A DNA stretch of 64,000 bases. Source: Streptomyces physcomitrii. Lineage in GTDB: Bacteria; Actinomycetota; Actinomycetes; Streptomycetales; Streptomycetaceae. Within the stretch, counting starts at the first letter, position 1. The number at the start of each line of letters is the position of its first letter. Under the pieces are notes generated by a model that saw nothing but the letters and a program-made list of their open reading frames with translations, was not told the origin of the DNA and searched no databases. The translations under genes were made by a program, and so were the position numbers. The stretch is taken from the NCBI RefSeq assembly GCF_012273655.1, contig NZ_JAAWWP010000010.1:1-64000 (forward strand). The letters are read 5' to 3'. Below are positions 41,455 through 49,418 of the stretch, in pieces.

Positions 41455-42180
41455 TCAGATGTCGGTGACCCGCAGTCCCGCGTGGGCCTTGTAGCGGCGG
41501 TTGACCGAGATCAGGTTCGCCACCAGGGACTCGACCTGGTGGGCGTTGCGCAGGCGGCCCGCGAAGACGCCCCGCATGCCGGGGATGCGGGCGGCGAGCG
41601 CCTGGACGAGGTCGGTGTCGGCGCGGTTCTCGCCGAGGACCATCACATCGGTGTCGATCTCCTCGATGGACTCGTCCTGGAGCAGTACCGCCGAGAGGTG
41701 GTGGAAGGCCGCGGCGACCCGGGAGTCGGGCAGCAGGGCGGCGGCCTGCTCGGCGGCGCTGCCCTCCTCGGGCTTGAGCGCGAAGGCGCCCTTCTTGTCG
41801 AAGCCGAGCGGGTTGACGCAGTCGACGACGAGCTTGCCCGCCAGTTCCGCGCGCAGCGATTCGAGGGTCTTGGCGTGGCCGTCCCAGGGCACCGCGACGA
41901 TCACCACATCGCTGCGGCGCGCGCACTCCGCGTTCTCCGCGCCATCGATCCCGAGACCGAGTTCCCGGGCGGCGCCCTCGGCGCGCTCGGCCGCCCGGGA
42001 GCCGATGATCACCTTCTGACCGGCCCGGGCGAGCCGGTAGGCGAGGCCCCGGCCCTGGTCGCCGGTGCCGCCGAGGACGCCGACCACCAGGCCGGACACA
42101 TCCGGCAGCTCCCAGGGGTCCTTGGCCGGTGCCTTCTTCGTCTCGGACGTCGGGTGCGCGGGCTCAGCAGGAGTAGTCAT
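41455..42180 (-). CDS. npdG: F420-dependent NADP reductase (F420H2:NADP oxidoreductase)
   Basis: 241-residue Rossmann protein that exchanges hydride between F420 and NADP. After a disordered ~28-residue start, the nucleotide motif VGVLGGTGDQGRGLAYRLA and the IIGSRAAERAE segment (choosing NADP by its basic residues) match the family. VVIVAVPWDG, VDCVNPLGF and AAFHHLSAVLL follow in the expected order. It fits with the F420/PPOX-type enzymes common in this genus. It is codirectional with, and 55 bp after, the sialidase gene. Its 3' end runs straight into a five-copy repeat. Confidence 0.9.
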   Translation of the reverse strand: MTTPAEPAHPTSETKKAPAKDPWELPDVSGLVVGVLGGTGDQGRGLAYRLARAGQKVIIGSRAAERAEGAARELGLGIDGAENAECARRSDVVIVAVPWDGHAKTLESLRAELAGKLVVDCVNPLGFDKKGAFALKPEEGSAAEQAAALLPDSRVAAAFHHLSAVLLQDESIEEIDTDVMVLGENRADTDLVQALAARIPGMRGVFAGRLRNAHQVESLVANLISVNRRYKAHAGLRVTDI

Positions 42181-42235
42181 GGGGCCGATTTTGTCACTGC
42201 CGGCCCCTCCGTGGTCACTGCCTGCCCCCGTGCGG

Positions 42236-43339
42236 TCATCCGGCCGCATCGAGCAGCGCGGCGAGCGGGATCCGGCGGAAGGCGAGGGTCTCGTACGCGC
42301 TGGAGCGGCCCGTCTCGTAGAGCAGTCCGACGGTGCCGGCGTCGAGGAGGACGAGATCGCAGTAGGCGGCCGGATCCTCGCCGAGGGTGAGGGCGGTGCG
42401 CCAGCTCGCGCCGGAGTCGGTGCTGGTCCGTACGCTCATCCGGGCCCGCCGCTCGGGGTGCGCGGGACCGGCGTACAGCAGCGGGCCCGGCGCCGGGAGC
42501 TGGAGCAGGCTGCCCTGGACGACCGGCCCGGCGAGGGCGGGCTGCGGCCGGTAGGGGGCGGTGAGTCCGGTGCCGTCGGCCGAGTAGGCGTCGGCGCGGC
42601 TGCCGGGGGCCGCGGAGTCGTTGCGGGTGTTGAAGTAGACGCGCCCGTCGGGGAGTTCGGCGGCGGTGGTCTCGTTGGCGTTGATCCGGTCGGGGCGCCC
42701 GGCGAGCCCGTCCGGGTTGTTGTGGACGTAGCCGATCCGCCAGCTCTCGCCCTCGTCGTCGCTGAGCAGGCAGTGCCCGCCGTTGTACGCGCCCTCGGTG
42801 CCGTCGCCGCCGCCCACCGGGGCGAGCGAGTGGTTGGCGGGCACCAGCACCCGGCCGCTGCTCAGCTGGAGGGCGTGGCCCGGGGTGGTCGCGTACCAGC
42901 GCCAGGCGGGGTCCTTGGCCTCGGCGGTGATCTCGCGGGCCGCGGACCAGGTGACCCCGTCGTCGTCGCTGTGCTGCACCCACACCCGCCGGGCCTGCTC
43001 CGCCGGGACCTCACCGCGCCGGATGCCCGCCTCCGAGGCCCCGGCGGCGTTGCGGACATGGACGAGCAGCAGGCGCCCGGAGGCGAGGACCACCGGGGCC
43101 GGGTTCCCGGCGAGGTCCGCGCCGTTCTCGGCGACCCGCTCAAGGGGCGCCCAGCTGCGGCCCCCGTCGTGCGAGCGCTTGAGCACCAGGTCGATGTCCC
43201 CGTGGTCGGCGCCGGAGCCGACACGCCCCTCGCAGAAGGCGAGCACGGTGTCCTCCCCGGTCGCCACCACGGCGGGGATGCGGAAGCTCGCGTACCCCTC
43301 GGTCCCGGCGCGGAAGGGCACCGACTGCTCGCTGGTCAT
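42236..43339 (-). CDS. Exo-alpha-sialidase-like BNR/Asp-box hydrolase
   Basis: 367-residue six-bladed beta-propeller of GH33 type. The RIP motif is FRIPAVV (residues 19-25). Four Asp boxes are visible: SHDGGRSW (56-63), SDDDGVTW (124-131), SDDEGESW (193-200) and STDSGASW (306-313). The nucleophile region LLYETG, with Tyr and Glu, precedes the C-terminal Arg. There is no signal peptide, so it appears cytosolic, unusual for a sialidase and suggesting an internal glycan or another sugar acid as substrate. The ATG at 43339 has GGAGC upstream. Confidence 0.88.
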   Translation of the reverse strand: MTSEQSVPFRAGTEGYASFRIPAVVATGEDTVLAFCEGRVGSGADHGDIDLVLKRSHDGGRSWAPLERVAENGADLAGNPAPVVLASGRLLLVHVRNAAGASEAGIRRGEVPAEQARRVWVQHSDDDGVTWSAAREITAEAKDPAWRWYATTPGHALQLSSGRVLVPANHSLAPVGGGDGTEGAYNGGHCLLSDDEGESWRIGYVHNNPDGLAGRPDRINANETTAAELPDGRVYFNTRNDSAAPGSRADAYSADGTGLTAPYRPQPALAGPVVQGSLLQLPAPGPLLYAGPAHPERRARMSVRTSTDSGASWRTALTLGEDPAAYCDLVLLDAGTVGLLYETGRSSAYETLAFRRIPLAALLDAAG

Positions 43340-43665
43340 GGCTGCTCCGTCACGGGTGCGGCGCCCACCGGACGGCGTCCCGGCCGGGGCGGCACCGCTC
43401 GGCGGCACGCTCCGGCCCGGGGCACCACCGGACATGGGATGTCACGCGACCCTAGAAAGCCGCCGCGAACGAGGTCAAGGAGGCCGGGCTCCGAGCCGGG
43501 GCCGCGGCTGCCGGTGGGCCTGGAGCCTTACCGACCCGCCGGGTGACGTACCGGCCGGGAACGGGCCCGCCCGCGTGCGCGAAGCCGTGCCCCGCGGTTC
43601 CCTTTCGGGTGAAGCGGACCGAACAGCCCTCCACCGCGGGCCGGCCGGGGGCAGGGTCCCAGCCC

Positions 43666-44274
43666 ATGGACGCCGTACGTGTCGCGCTGCTGCGCGAGGT
43701 GCTCGCCGGGACCGAGTGGCTCGGGGCCACCCGCCGCTTCGCCGGGACCCTGCGCTCCTCGGTGGTCCCGCACGGCGGCGGACTCCTCCTGGTCGGCACC
43801 CGGGAGTACGAGCCCTGGCACCTCGCGGCCCATCTGGTCGACGAGGCCGCCTGGTCCGGCACCCCCGAGCTGAGCCCCACCCTGGTCCGGCACCGGGTGC
43901 GCGACGGCGCCCCGGCCCATCTGGCGGTCGGCCTGGGCCGGCTTGAGGCCGCCCGGCGCGGCGAGACCCTCCTCGTGGTCGCCCCGGACGCCCCGGGCGC
44001 CCCGCTGCTCGAACGCGTCCAGGACGCCCGCCGCTCCGGCGCCACCGTGCTCGCCCTGGACTCCGGCGACCGGGAGCTGCACGCCCTCGCTCATGAGGCG
44101 CTCGCGGTGCCGCCGACCCCCGAACTCGACCTGGACACCGTGCAGCACCTGGTCAGCGCGGCCACCGGCGAGAACTCCCTGCCGGCACCGGTACCCCGCG
44201 GCCGGCGCCACTTCCGGGACCGCCTCTCCCGCCTCGCCGACCAGCTGACGTCGCCCCCGCCGGAGCGGTGGTGA
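43666..44274 (+). CDS. Conserved hypothetical protein
   Basis: 202 residues, soluble, with alternating strands and helices (LLLVGTREYEPWHLAAHLVDEA, ETLLVVAPDAPGAPLLERVQDARRSGATVLALD) that look like a Rossmann-like or SIS-type alpha/beta fold, but no catalytic motif is recognisable. The C terminus is basic. The frame is open from 43543, but the ATG at 43666 (MDAVRVALLREV) begins where structured sequence and codon bias begin, with AGGG upstream. It lies between the sialidase and an MFS gene, 66 bp before the latter. Confidence 0.7.
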   Translation: MDAVRVALLREVLAGTEWLGATRRFAGTLRSSVVPHGGGLLLVGTREYEPWHLAAHLVDEAAWSGTPELSPTLVRHRVRDGAPAHLAVGLGRLEAARRGETLLVVAPDAPGAPLLERVQDARRSGATVLALDSGDRELHALAHEALAVPPTPELDLDTVQHLVSAATGENSLPAPVPRGRRHFRDRLSRLADQLTSPPPERW

Positions 44275-44329
44275 GGCCGTAGGGACCCGGCGGGAAAACC
44301 GTTTGCCCGGCCCGGCGGACCTCGCCGAC

Positions 44330-44340
44330 TATGATCCCTC
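44330..44340 (+). promoter_or_regulatory. Putative -10 element of a leaderless MFS transcript
   Basis: TATGAT at 44330-44335 lies only 5 nt before the GTG at 44341, and no ribosome binding site is present. Confidence 0.45.
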
Positions 44341-45681
44341 GTGACCTCGCAACCCCCGCCGCCCTCCCGGCTGCGCGCCCTGCTGCCCGACCTCGCGCCC
44401 TGGCGGGCCTCGGCGGACTTCCGCCGCCTGTGGGTGGCCGGGCTCATCACCAACTTCGGCAGCTTCCTCACCTTCGTGGCGCTGCCGGTGCAGCTGAAGG
44501 AGCTGACCGGTTCGGCGGCCGCGGTGGGCGCGATCGGCGCCGCGGAGCTGATCCCGCTGATCGTCTTCGGGCTCTACGGCGGCGCGATGGCCGACGCCAT
44601 GGACAAGCGGAAGCTGATCCTGTGGACCGAGACCGGCCAGGGCGTGCTCTGCGCGGTGCTCCTGGTCAACTCGCTGCTCGCCGAGCCGCTGGTGTGGCCG
44701 CTGTACCTGGTCGCCGCGGCCTCGGCCGCGCTGGTCGCGGTGCAGCGCCCGGCACTCGACTCGCTCACCCCGCGCATCGTCGCCCACGCGCACCTGCCCG
44801 CGGCCGCCGCGCTCAACTCGCTGCGCTGGCAGGTCGGCGGGGTCGCCGGGCCCGCGCTCGCCGGGGTGGTCGTCGCCTACGCCGGTCTCGGCTGGGCCTA
44901 CGCCGCGGACCTGGCCACCTTCGCGGCCTCGGCCGGCCTCGCGCTCGGGCTCGCCGCCTCCCCGGCCGCGCACGAGGCGGCGCGGCCCTCGCTGCGCTCC
45001 ATCGCCGAGGGCGCCCGCTACGCCTGGAGCCGCAAGGAGCTCCTCGGCACCTACGCCGTCGACCTGGTGGCCATGCTGTTCGCCTTCCCGCTCGCCGTAC
45101 TGCCCTTCCTCGCCGACGAGTTGGACGCCCGGTGGTCGCTCGGCCTGATGTACGCGGCGCTGCCCGCGGGCTCCCTCCTGGTGAGCCTGACCAGCGGCTG
45201 GACCTCCCGGATCCACCGGCACGGGCTGATGGTGGTGCTGGCCGCCGGGTGCTGGGGGCTGAGCGTGGCGCTGGCGGGGGTGATGGACGAGGTCTGGCTG
45301 GTGCTGCTCTTCCTCACCCTCGGCGGCTGCTGCGACATGGTCAGCGGCATCTTCCGCTCCGCGATGTGGAACCAGACCATCCCGGACGCCCTGCGCGGCC
45401 GCCTCGCGGGAATCGAACTGCTCTCCTACTCGGCGGGCCCGCAGCTGGGCCAGGTCCGCTCCGGCGGGGTGGCCGCGCTGGCCGGGGTGCGCGCCTCGGT
45501 CTGGTCCGGCGGTCTCGCCTGCCTGGGCGCGGTGGCCCTGCTCGCCACCTGCCTGCCCCGGCTGATGAGCTACGACGTACGGACCGATCCGCACGCGGTG
45601 CGGCTCAGGGAGAGCCGGACGGCGGACGGCCCCGGCGAGAAGGCCGGGGCCGCCGGGAGCGCGGAGACCGCGCCGTCCTGA
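44341..45681 (+). CDS. MFS transporter (EntS-like)
   Basis: 446 residues with about 11-12 membrane helices. It begins FRRLWVAGLITNFGSFLTFVALPVQ and has motif A as GLYGGAMADAMDKRKLI, the pattern of the EntS/enterobactin-exporter-like MFS group. The second half contains the matching QPxIPxxLRGR-type loop (NQTIPDALRGRLAGIELL). The ~45-residue C-terminal tail is hydrophilic. It might export a siderophore, given the iron genes 2 kb downstream, but other substrates are equally possible. It converges on the next gene with 1 nt between stops. Confidence 0.88.
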   Translation: MTSQPPPPSRLRALLPDLAPWRASADFRRLWVAGLITNFGSFLTFVALPVQLKELTGSAAAVGAIGAAELIPLIVFGLYGGAMADAMDKRKLILWTETGQGVLCAVLLVNSLLAEPLVWPLYLVAAASAALVAVQRPALDSLTPRIVAHAHLPAAAALNSLRWQVGGVAGPALAGVVVAYAGLGWAYAADLATFAASAGLALGLAASPAAHEAARPSLRSIAEGARYAWSRKELLGTYAVDLVAMLFAFPLAVLPFLADELDARWSLGLMYAALPAGSLLVSLTSGWTSRIHRHGLMVVLAAGCWGLSVALAGVMDEVWLVLLFLTLGGCCDMVSGIFRSAMWNQTIPDALRGRLAGIELLSYSAGPQLGQVRSGGVAALAGVRASVWSGGLACLGAVALLATCLPRLMSYDVRTDPHAVRLRESRTADGPGEKAGAAGSAETAPS

Positions 45682-45682
45682 C

Positions 45683-45910
45683 TCAGCCGCTCTCGCCGCC
45701 GCGGCCGCCGTCCTGCCAGCGCGGGTCGTTGTCCCACTCGGCGTTGCGCTCGGCGGAGATGTCCATGGCGTGCTGGGCGGCCTCGGGGCTCGGGTAGGGG
45801 CCCATGCGGTCCTGCGCCGGACACTCCGGGCCCTCCTCGACCTTGCCGTGCTGGAGGCAGTAGTACCACTCGCCGGGCTTGCCGGTGGTGCGCTTCTTGA
45901 ACAGGGCCAT
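45683..45910 (-). CDS. Small conserved actinobacterial protein, function unknown
   Basis: 75 residues, acidic, with the motif [17 protein letters not shown] followed by [16 protein letters not shown]. The two Cys and one His could bind a metal, and the aromatic-rich start suggests a small beta domain that displays the PSPEEA-type helix. The ATG at 45910 ([10 protein letters not shown]) is the only sensible start. It diverges from the methionine aminopeptidase gene. Confidence 0.75.
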   Translation of the reverse strand: MALFKKRTTGKPGEWYYCLQHGKVEEGPECPAQDRMGPYPSPEAAQHAMDISAERNAEWDNDPRWQDGGRGGESG

Positions 45911-46037
45911 CGCGGTCCCCTCACTTCACTCGCGTCCTCGGCCCGGGCGGCGGCTCGCCCCCGGACCGCGGGGCCGGCCGGTCCGCCTGCCGGCGCCCGC
46001 CCCCGTACAGCGGCCATGGTGCCCCATCGCCGGTAGT

Positions 46038-46050
46038 TACACTCGTCGAC
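46038..46050 (+). promoter_or_regulatory. Putative -10 element of a leaderless map transcript
   Basis: TACACT at 46038-46043, 7 nt, then the ATG at 46051, with no Shine-Dalgarno. The spacing is identical to that before nadE. Confidence 0.5.
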
Positions 46051-46908
46051 ATGTCTGGCCAGTCACTGCTCGTACCAGGGGAGCTCTCCCCCACCCGCTC
46101 CGTCCCGGGCGCCATCGCCCGTCCCGAGTACGTGGGCAAGCCCGCGCCCACGCCCTACACCGGGCCCGAGGTCCAGGACGCCGAGACGATCGAGCGGATG
46201 CGGATCGCCGGGGGCATCGCCGCCCGGGCGATGGCCGAGGCCGCGAAGCTGATCGCGCCCGGGGTGACCACCGACGAGCTGGACCGGGTCGCGCACACTT
46301 ATATGTGCGACCACGGCGCCTACCCGTCCACCCTCGGCTACCGCGGCTTCCCGAAGTCCCTGTGCACCTCGGTCAACGAGGTCATCTGCCACGGCATCCC
46401 GGACTCCACGGTGCTGCACGACGGCGACATCGTGAACCTCGACGTCACCGCCTACATCGGCGGGGTGCACGGCGACAACAACGCCACCTACCTGGTCGGC
46501 GAGGTCGACGAGGAGAGCAGGCTGCTGGTCGAGCGCACCGAGGAGTCCCTGGCCCGGGCCATCAAGGCGGTCAAGCCGGGCCGCCAGATCAACGTCATCG
46601 GCCGGGTCATCGAGTCGTACGCGAAACGGTTCGGCTACGGAGTGGTGCGCGACTTCACCGGGCACGGCATCAACACCTCCTTCCACTCCGGCCTGATCGT
46701 GCCGCACTACGACAGCCCGCACGCCACCACGCTGATCCAGCCCGGCATGACCTTCACCATCGAGCCGATGCTGACCCTCGGCACCCACGAGTACGACATG
46801 TGGGACGACGGATGGACCGTGGTCACCAAGGACCGCAGGCGGACAGCCCAGTTCGAGCACACGCTGGTGGTCACCGAGAGCGGCGCGGAGATCCTCACGC
46901 TGCCGTGA
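46051..46908 (+). CDS. map: Methionine aminopeptidase, type I
   Basis: 285 residues. Removes the N-terminal Met from new proteins. The di-metal site is intact: the first Asp in [17 protein letters not shown] (with the second Asp in GDNN), His in FTGHGIN, Glu in FTIEPML and Glu in QFEHTLVV; the substrate-contact His lies in ICHGIP. A ~40-residue N-terminal extension with a Pro-rich segment is typical of actinobacterial MapB-type enzymes. It appears to be transcribed without a leader. A hairpin follows at 46974. Confidence 0.95.
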   Translation: MSGQSLLVPGELSPTRSVPGAIARPEYVGKPAPTPYTGPEVQDAETIERMRIAGGIAARAMAEAAKLIAPGVTTDELDRVAHTYMCDHGAYPSTLGYRGFPKSLCTSVNEVICHGIPDSTVLHDGDIVNLDVTAYIGGVHGDNNATYLVGEVDEESRLLVERTEESLARAIKAVKPGRQINVIGRVIESYAKRFGYGVVRDFTGHGINTSFHSGLIVPHYDSPHATTLIQPGMTFTIEPMLTLGTHEYDMWDDGWTVVTKDRRRTAQFEHTLVVTESGAEILTLP

Positions 46909-46973
46909 CCCGGCACGCGGCACCCTGGGCACCGCGCCCGGCGGCGGCAGGAGCCGCAGCGACGGAGGACACG

Positions 46974-47011
46974 GGAGCCCCCGACCGGCGGACAGCCGGG
47001 CCGGGGGCTCC
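46974..47011. terminator. Compound hairpin between map and a VOC gene
   Basis: Outer arms GGAGCCCCCG (46974-46983) and CGGGGGCTCC (47002-47011) enclose an inner CCGGC/GCCGG stem. It is a bidirectional terminator for convergent genes. Confidence 0.75.
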
Positions 47012-47041
47012 GCCGCGCGCGGGCCGGGCCCGGGGCAGCGG

Positions 47042-47518
47042 CTACTCCCCGTCGGCCGCGGCCCTGATCGCCGCGATGTCGAGCTTGACCTGCCCGAGCA
47101 TGGCCGTCATCGCGCGCTGGGCGCGGCCCCGGTCCGGGTCGGCGATCAGCTTTCCCAGCTCCTCGGGGACGACCTGCCAGGACACCCCGAAGCGGTCCTT
47201 GAGCCAGCCGCACTGGCCGGGCTCGCCGCCGCCCGCCATCAGCGCCTCCCAGTAGTAGTCGACCTCCTCCTGGTCCTTGCAGTCGATGGTGAAGGAGACG
47301 GCCTCGTCGAAGGTGAACTCCGGGCCGCCGTTGAGGACCATGTAGGGCTGGCCGTCGAGTTCGAAGTCGACGGTGAGCACGGTGCCGGACCGCCGCGGGC
47401 CCGCCTCTCCGTAGTAGCTGACGTCGACGATCTTCGAGTTCGGGAAGACCGAGACCCAGAAGTCGGCGGCCTCCTTGCCTTGGGTGTCGAACCAGAGGGT
47501 GGGGGTGATCCTGGGCAT
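47042..47518 (-). CDS. VOC-family protein (PhnB / 3-demethylubiquinone methyltransferase-like)
   Basis: 158 residues. The sequence PRITPTLWFDTQGKEAADFWVSVFPNSKI, a central PYMVLNGGPEFTFDEAVSFTIDCKDQEEVDYYWEAL-type segment, and GWLKDRFGVSWQVVPEEL follow the PhnB-like VOC pattern widespread in actinomycetes. It probably forms a dimer. No catalytic metal triad is obvious, and the function is unknown. Confidence 0.88.
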   Translation of the reverse strand: MPRITPTLWFDTQGKEAADFWVSVFPNSKIVDVSYYGEAGPRRSGTVLTVDFELDGQPYMVLNGGPEFTFDEAVSFTIDCKDQEEVDYYWEALMAGGGEPGQCGWLKDRFGVSWQVVPEELGKLIADPDRGRAQRAMTAMLGQVKLDIAAIRAAADGE

Positions 47519-47841
47519 GGTCTGCTCCTGCTCTCGCCGGGTGCGGTTCCCCTGCCGTCGCGCCGTCGTCGGCGGGTGGGCGGGGCTCCTGCTCGTTCGG
47601 CAGTCTTCTGCCTCTTGTGCAGTAGGGACCGGGGCGCGCGCGGAAAGTCATCGGTACGGGCGCGGGTCCCCGGGGCGGGCGGGCGCGGAAAGGCCGGGCG
47701 GAGGCCGTCGGCGGGACGTTTTCCGGCGTGGGCGATCGGGGTAGCGTGGTTCCCGACAGACCGTCGGCAAAGCTGTTGACTTAGGCAAGCCTAACCTTAG
47801 ATGATGGGGCTGTTCCCGTCCCCGGGCCCTGGAGGAACTCC
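47519..47841. other. Divergent region upstream of haem oxygenase
   Basis: 323 bp without a gene. It carries the iron-box promoter described separately at 47776-47803, then GGAGGA as ribosome binding site of the haem oxygenase. The part nearer the VOC gene shows nothing else I can support. Confidence 0.5.
47781..47799 (+). promoter_or_regulatory. Iron box (DmdR/IdeR-type) in the haem oxygenase promoter
   Basis: TTAGGCAAGCCTAACCTTA is close to the actinobacterial iron-box consensus TTAGGTTAGGCTCACCTAA. It fills the spacer between TTGACT (47776-47781, -35) and TAGATG (47798-47803, -10), so bound Fe-repressor would block RNA polymerase. Confidence 0.8.
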
Positions 47842-48492
47842 GTGAGCACGTCGTTCTCGACGCTCATCCGCACCGCCTCGCACGAGCAGCACACGCAGGC
47901 CGAGACCTCGTCCTTCATGAGCCACCTGCTCGGCGGAGAGCTCGGCGTGGAGGCCTACCGGCGCTACACCGAGCAGCTCTGGTTCGTCTACGAGGCCCTG
48001 GAGTCCGCGGTCCCCCGCCTCGCCGAGGACCCGGTGGCCGGCCCCTTCCTCCGCCCCGAGCTGCTGCGCAGGGCCGAGCTGGAGCGCGACCTGGAGCACC
48101 TGCACGGGCCGGAGTGGCGCACCGCCGTCACCGCCCTGCCCGCGACCGCGCGGTACGCGGACCGGGTCGCCGCCTGCGCGGCCGACTGGCCCGGCGGCTA
48201 TGTCGCCCACCACTACACCCGCTACCTGGGCGACCTCTCCGGCGGCCAGATCATCCGGGACAAGGCCGAGCGCACCTGGGGCTTCACGCGCAAGGGCGAC
48301 GGCGTGCGCTTCTACGTCTTCGAGCAGATCGGCAACCCGGCGGCCTTCAAGCGGGAGTACCGCGAGCTGCTCGACGCGCTCCCGGCGGACGACCTGGAGA
48401 AGCAGCGCATCGTCGACGAGTGCAAGCGCGCCTTCGAGCTGAACACCGCGGTCTTCCGCGAGCTGGGCGAGGAGTTCCCGCTCAGCGCCTGA
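47842..48492 (+). CDS. hmuO: Haem oxygenase (biliverdin-producing)
   Basis: 216 residues, all helical. Opens haem to biliverdin, CO and Fe2+ with an external electron donor. The proximal His lies in the N-terminal EQHTQAE segment and the distal-helix glycines in YLGDLSGGQI, the HmuO/HO-1 signature. The GTG at 47842 is preceded by GGAGGA. Repressible promoter elements in front and the haem uptake genes 1-8 kb downstream place it as the last step of iron recovery from imported haem. The symbol is given by analogy with corynebacterial HmuO. Confidence 0.93.
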   Translation: MSTSFSTLIRTASHEQHTQAETSSFMSHLLGGELGVEAYRRYTEQLWFVYEALESAVPRLAEDPVAGPFLRPELLRRAELERDLEHLHGPEWRTAVTALPATARYADRVAACAADWPGGYVAHHYTRYLGDLSGGQIIRDKAERTWGFTRKGDGVRFYVFEQIGNPAAFKREYRELLDALPADDLEKQRIVDECKRAFELNTAVFRELGEEFPLSA

Positions 48493-48522
48493 GCGGGAGC
48501 CGGGCCCGGGCCGCTCGGCCGC

Positions 48523-49236
48523 TCACCGCTCCAGCCTCACCCGGCCGCCGATCTCGACGAGGCCGCCCGGCTGCGGGGCGGTGAGCAGCTGGGAGCCGCG
48601 GCCCTGGGTGATGTTGAGTGCCCGGCCGAGCTGCGCGGTCAGGAGCAGGGCCGCCGCCCCGGTGGCCTCGTCCTCCTCGATGCCGTCGCCCCGGCCGGGG
48701 AAGGCGCGCGCCCGCACCCGGCCCGCGGGCTCGTCCTCCCAGGCCCAGGCGTAGATCCACTCCCCCGCGGGCGGTACCTCGAGGGCCGCCACCTCGGCCG
48801 GCGTCCCGTACTGGCGCAGGGTGCGCGGCGGCGCCCAGCCGGGCTCGGCCTCGATCCAGCTGAACTCCCCGTCGAGCCGGGTGCCCACGGCGCCCGCCTC
48901 GGTGAGGAGTTCGGGTACGTCGAGCAGCCAGGCGGCGCCGACACAGGGATGCCCGGCGAAGGGCAGCCGGTCGCCGGGGGTGTAGATATCCAGGGCGCCG
49001 CGCTCGGGGTCGTCGACGAACACCGTCTCGCTGTAGCCCAGCCGCCCGGCGAGCTGCTGCCGCGCGGCCACCGAGGGGACCTGGCTGCCTTCGCGCACCA
49101 CACCGAGCCGGTTGCCGTGACCGCCGTCGGGGGCGCAGAAGACGCGCAGCACATCGACCAGGACGGGGCGGCGGCCCGGGGCGAGCCCGGAGGAGTGGCA
49201 CTGGGCGAGCAGGGAGGTGCCTTCGGGTGCGGTCAT
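48523..49236 (-). CDS. PhzF-family isomerase-like protein
   Basis: 237 residues with the duplicated DAP-epimerase fold of PhzF proteins. Visible are the catalytic Glu in GYSETVFVD, AGHPCVGAAW (family GHPTVG) and EDEATGAAALLLTAQLG (family DPVTGSA). The sequence begins with ~25 residues before the usual start of the fold, VDVLRVFCAPDGGHGNRLGVV. Substrates of this family are diverse and phenazine synthesis is not implied, since no other phz gene is present. It lies between haem oxygenase and HtaA genes without an iron box of its own. Confidence 0.88.
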   Translation of the reverse strand: MTAPEGTSLLAQCHSSGLAPGRRPVLVDVLRVFCAPDGGHGNRLGVVREGSQVPSVAARQQLAGRLGYSETVFVDDPERGALDIYTPGDRLPFAGHPCVGAAWLLDVPELLTEAGAVGTRLDGEFSWIEAEPGWAPPRTLRQYGTPAEVAALEVPPAGEWIYAWAWEDEPAGRVRARAFPGRGDGIEEDEATGAAALLLTAQLGRALNITQGRGSQLLTAPQPGGLVEIGGRVRLER

Positions 49237-49305
49237 CCGGGCATTGAAGCATCGCGCGGACGGGGCCGGTGCCGGGGGTCCCCCGGTACGGCCCCGTCCA
49301 CTTTT

Positions 49306-49338
49306 CGTCAACGGCCTTGACCAGTACGGCCGTTGACG
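49306..49338. terminator. 11-bp stem-loop between htaA-like and phzF-like genes
   Basis: CGTCAACGGCC (49306-49316) pairs with GGCCGTTGACG (49328-49338) around an 11-nt loop. No U tract follows on the minus strand. It is either the terminator of the HtaA gene or an operator of the PhzF-like gene. Confidence 0.5.
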
Positions 49339-49418
49339 CCCCGTACCGCCGCCGTGAGGCCCTGTTCGCGGGGAGGTGAGCAGGAGCCGCGGGCGGCGGC
49401 CGAGGGGTCGGGCAGGGT

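Noticed and set aside
48523-49236. Phenazine biosynthesis
   Set aside because: Only a PhzF-fold protein is present; none of the other phz genes is nearby and the fold is used for many substrates.
49272-49286. CCGGGGG-T-CCCCCGG palindrome
   Set aside because: A simple G/C run; such palindromes are expected by chance in DNA of this composition.
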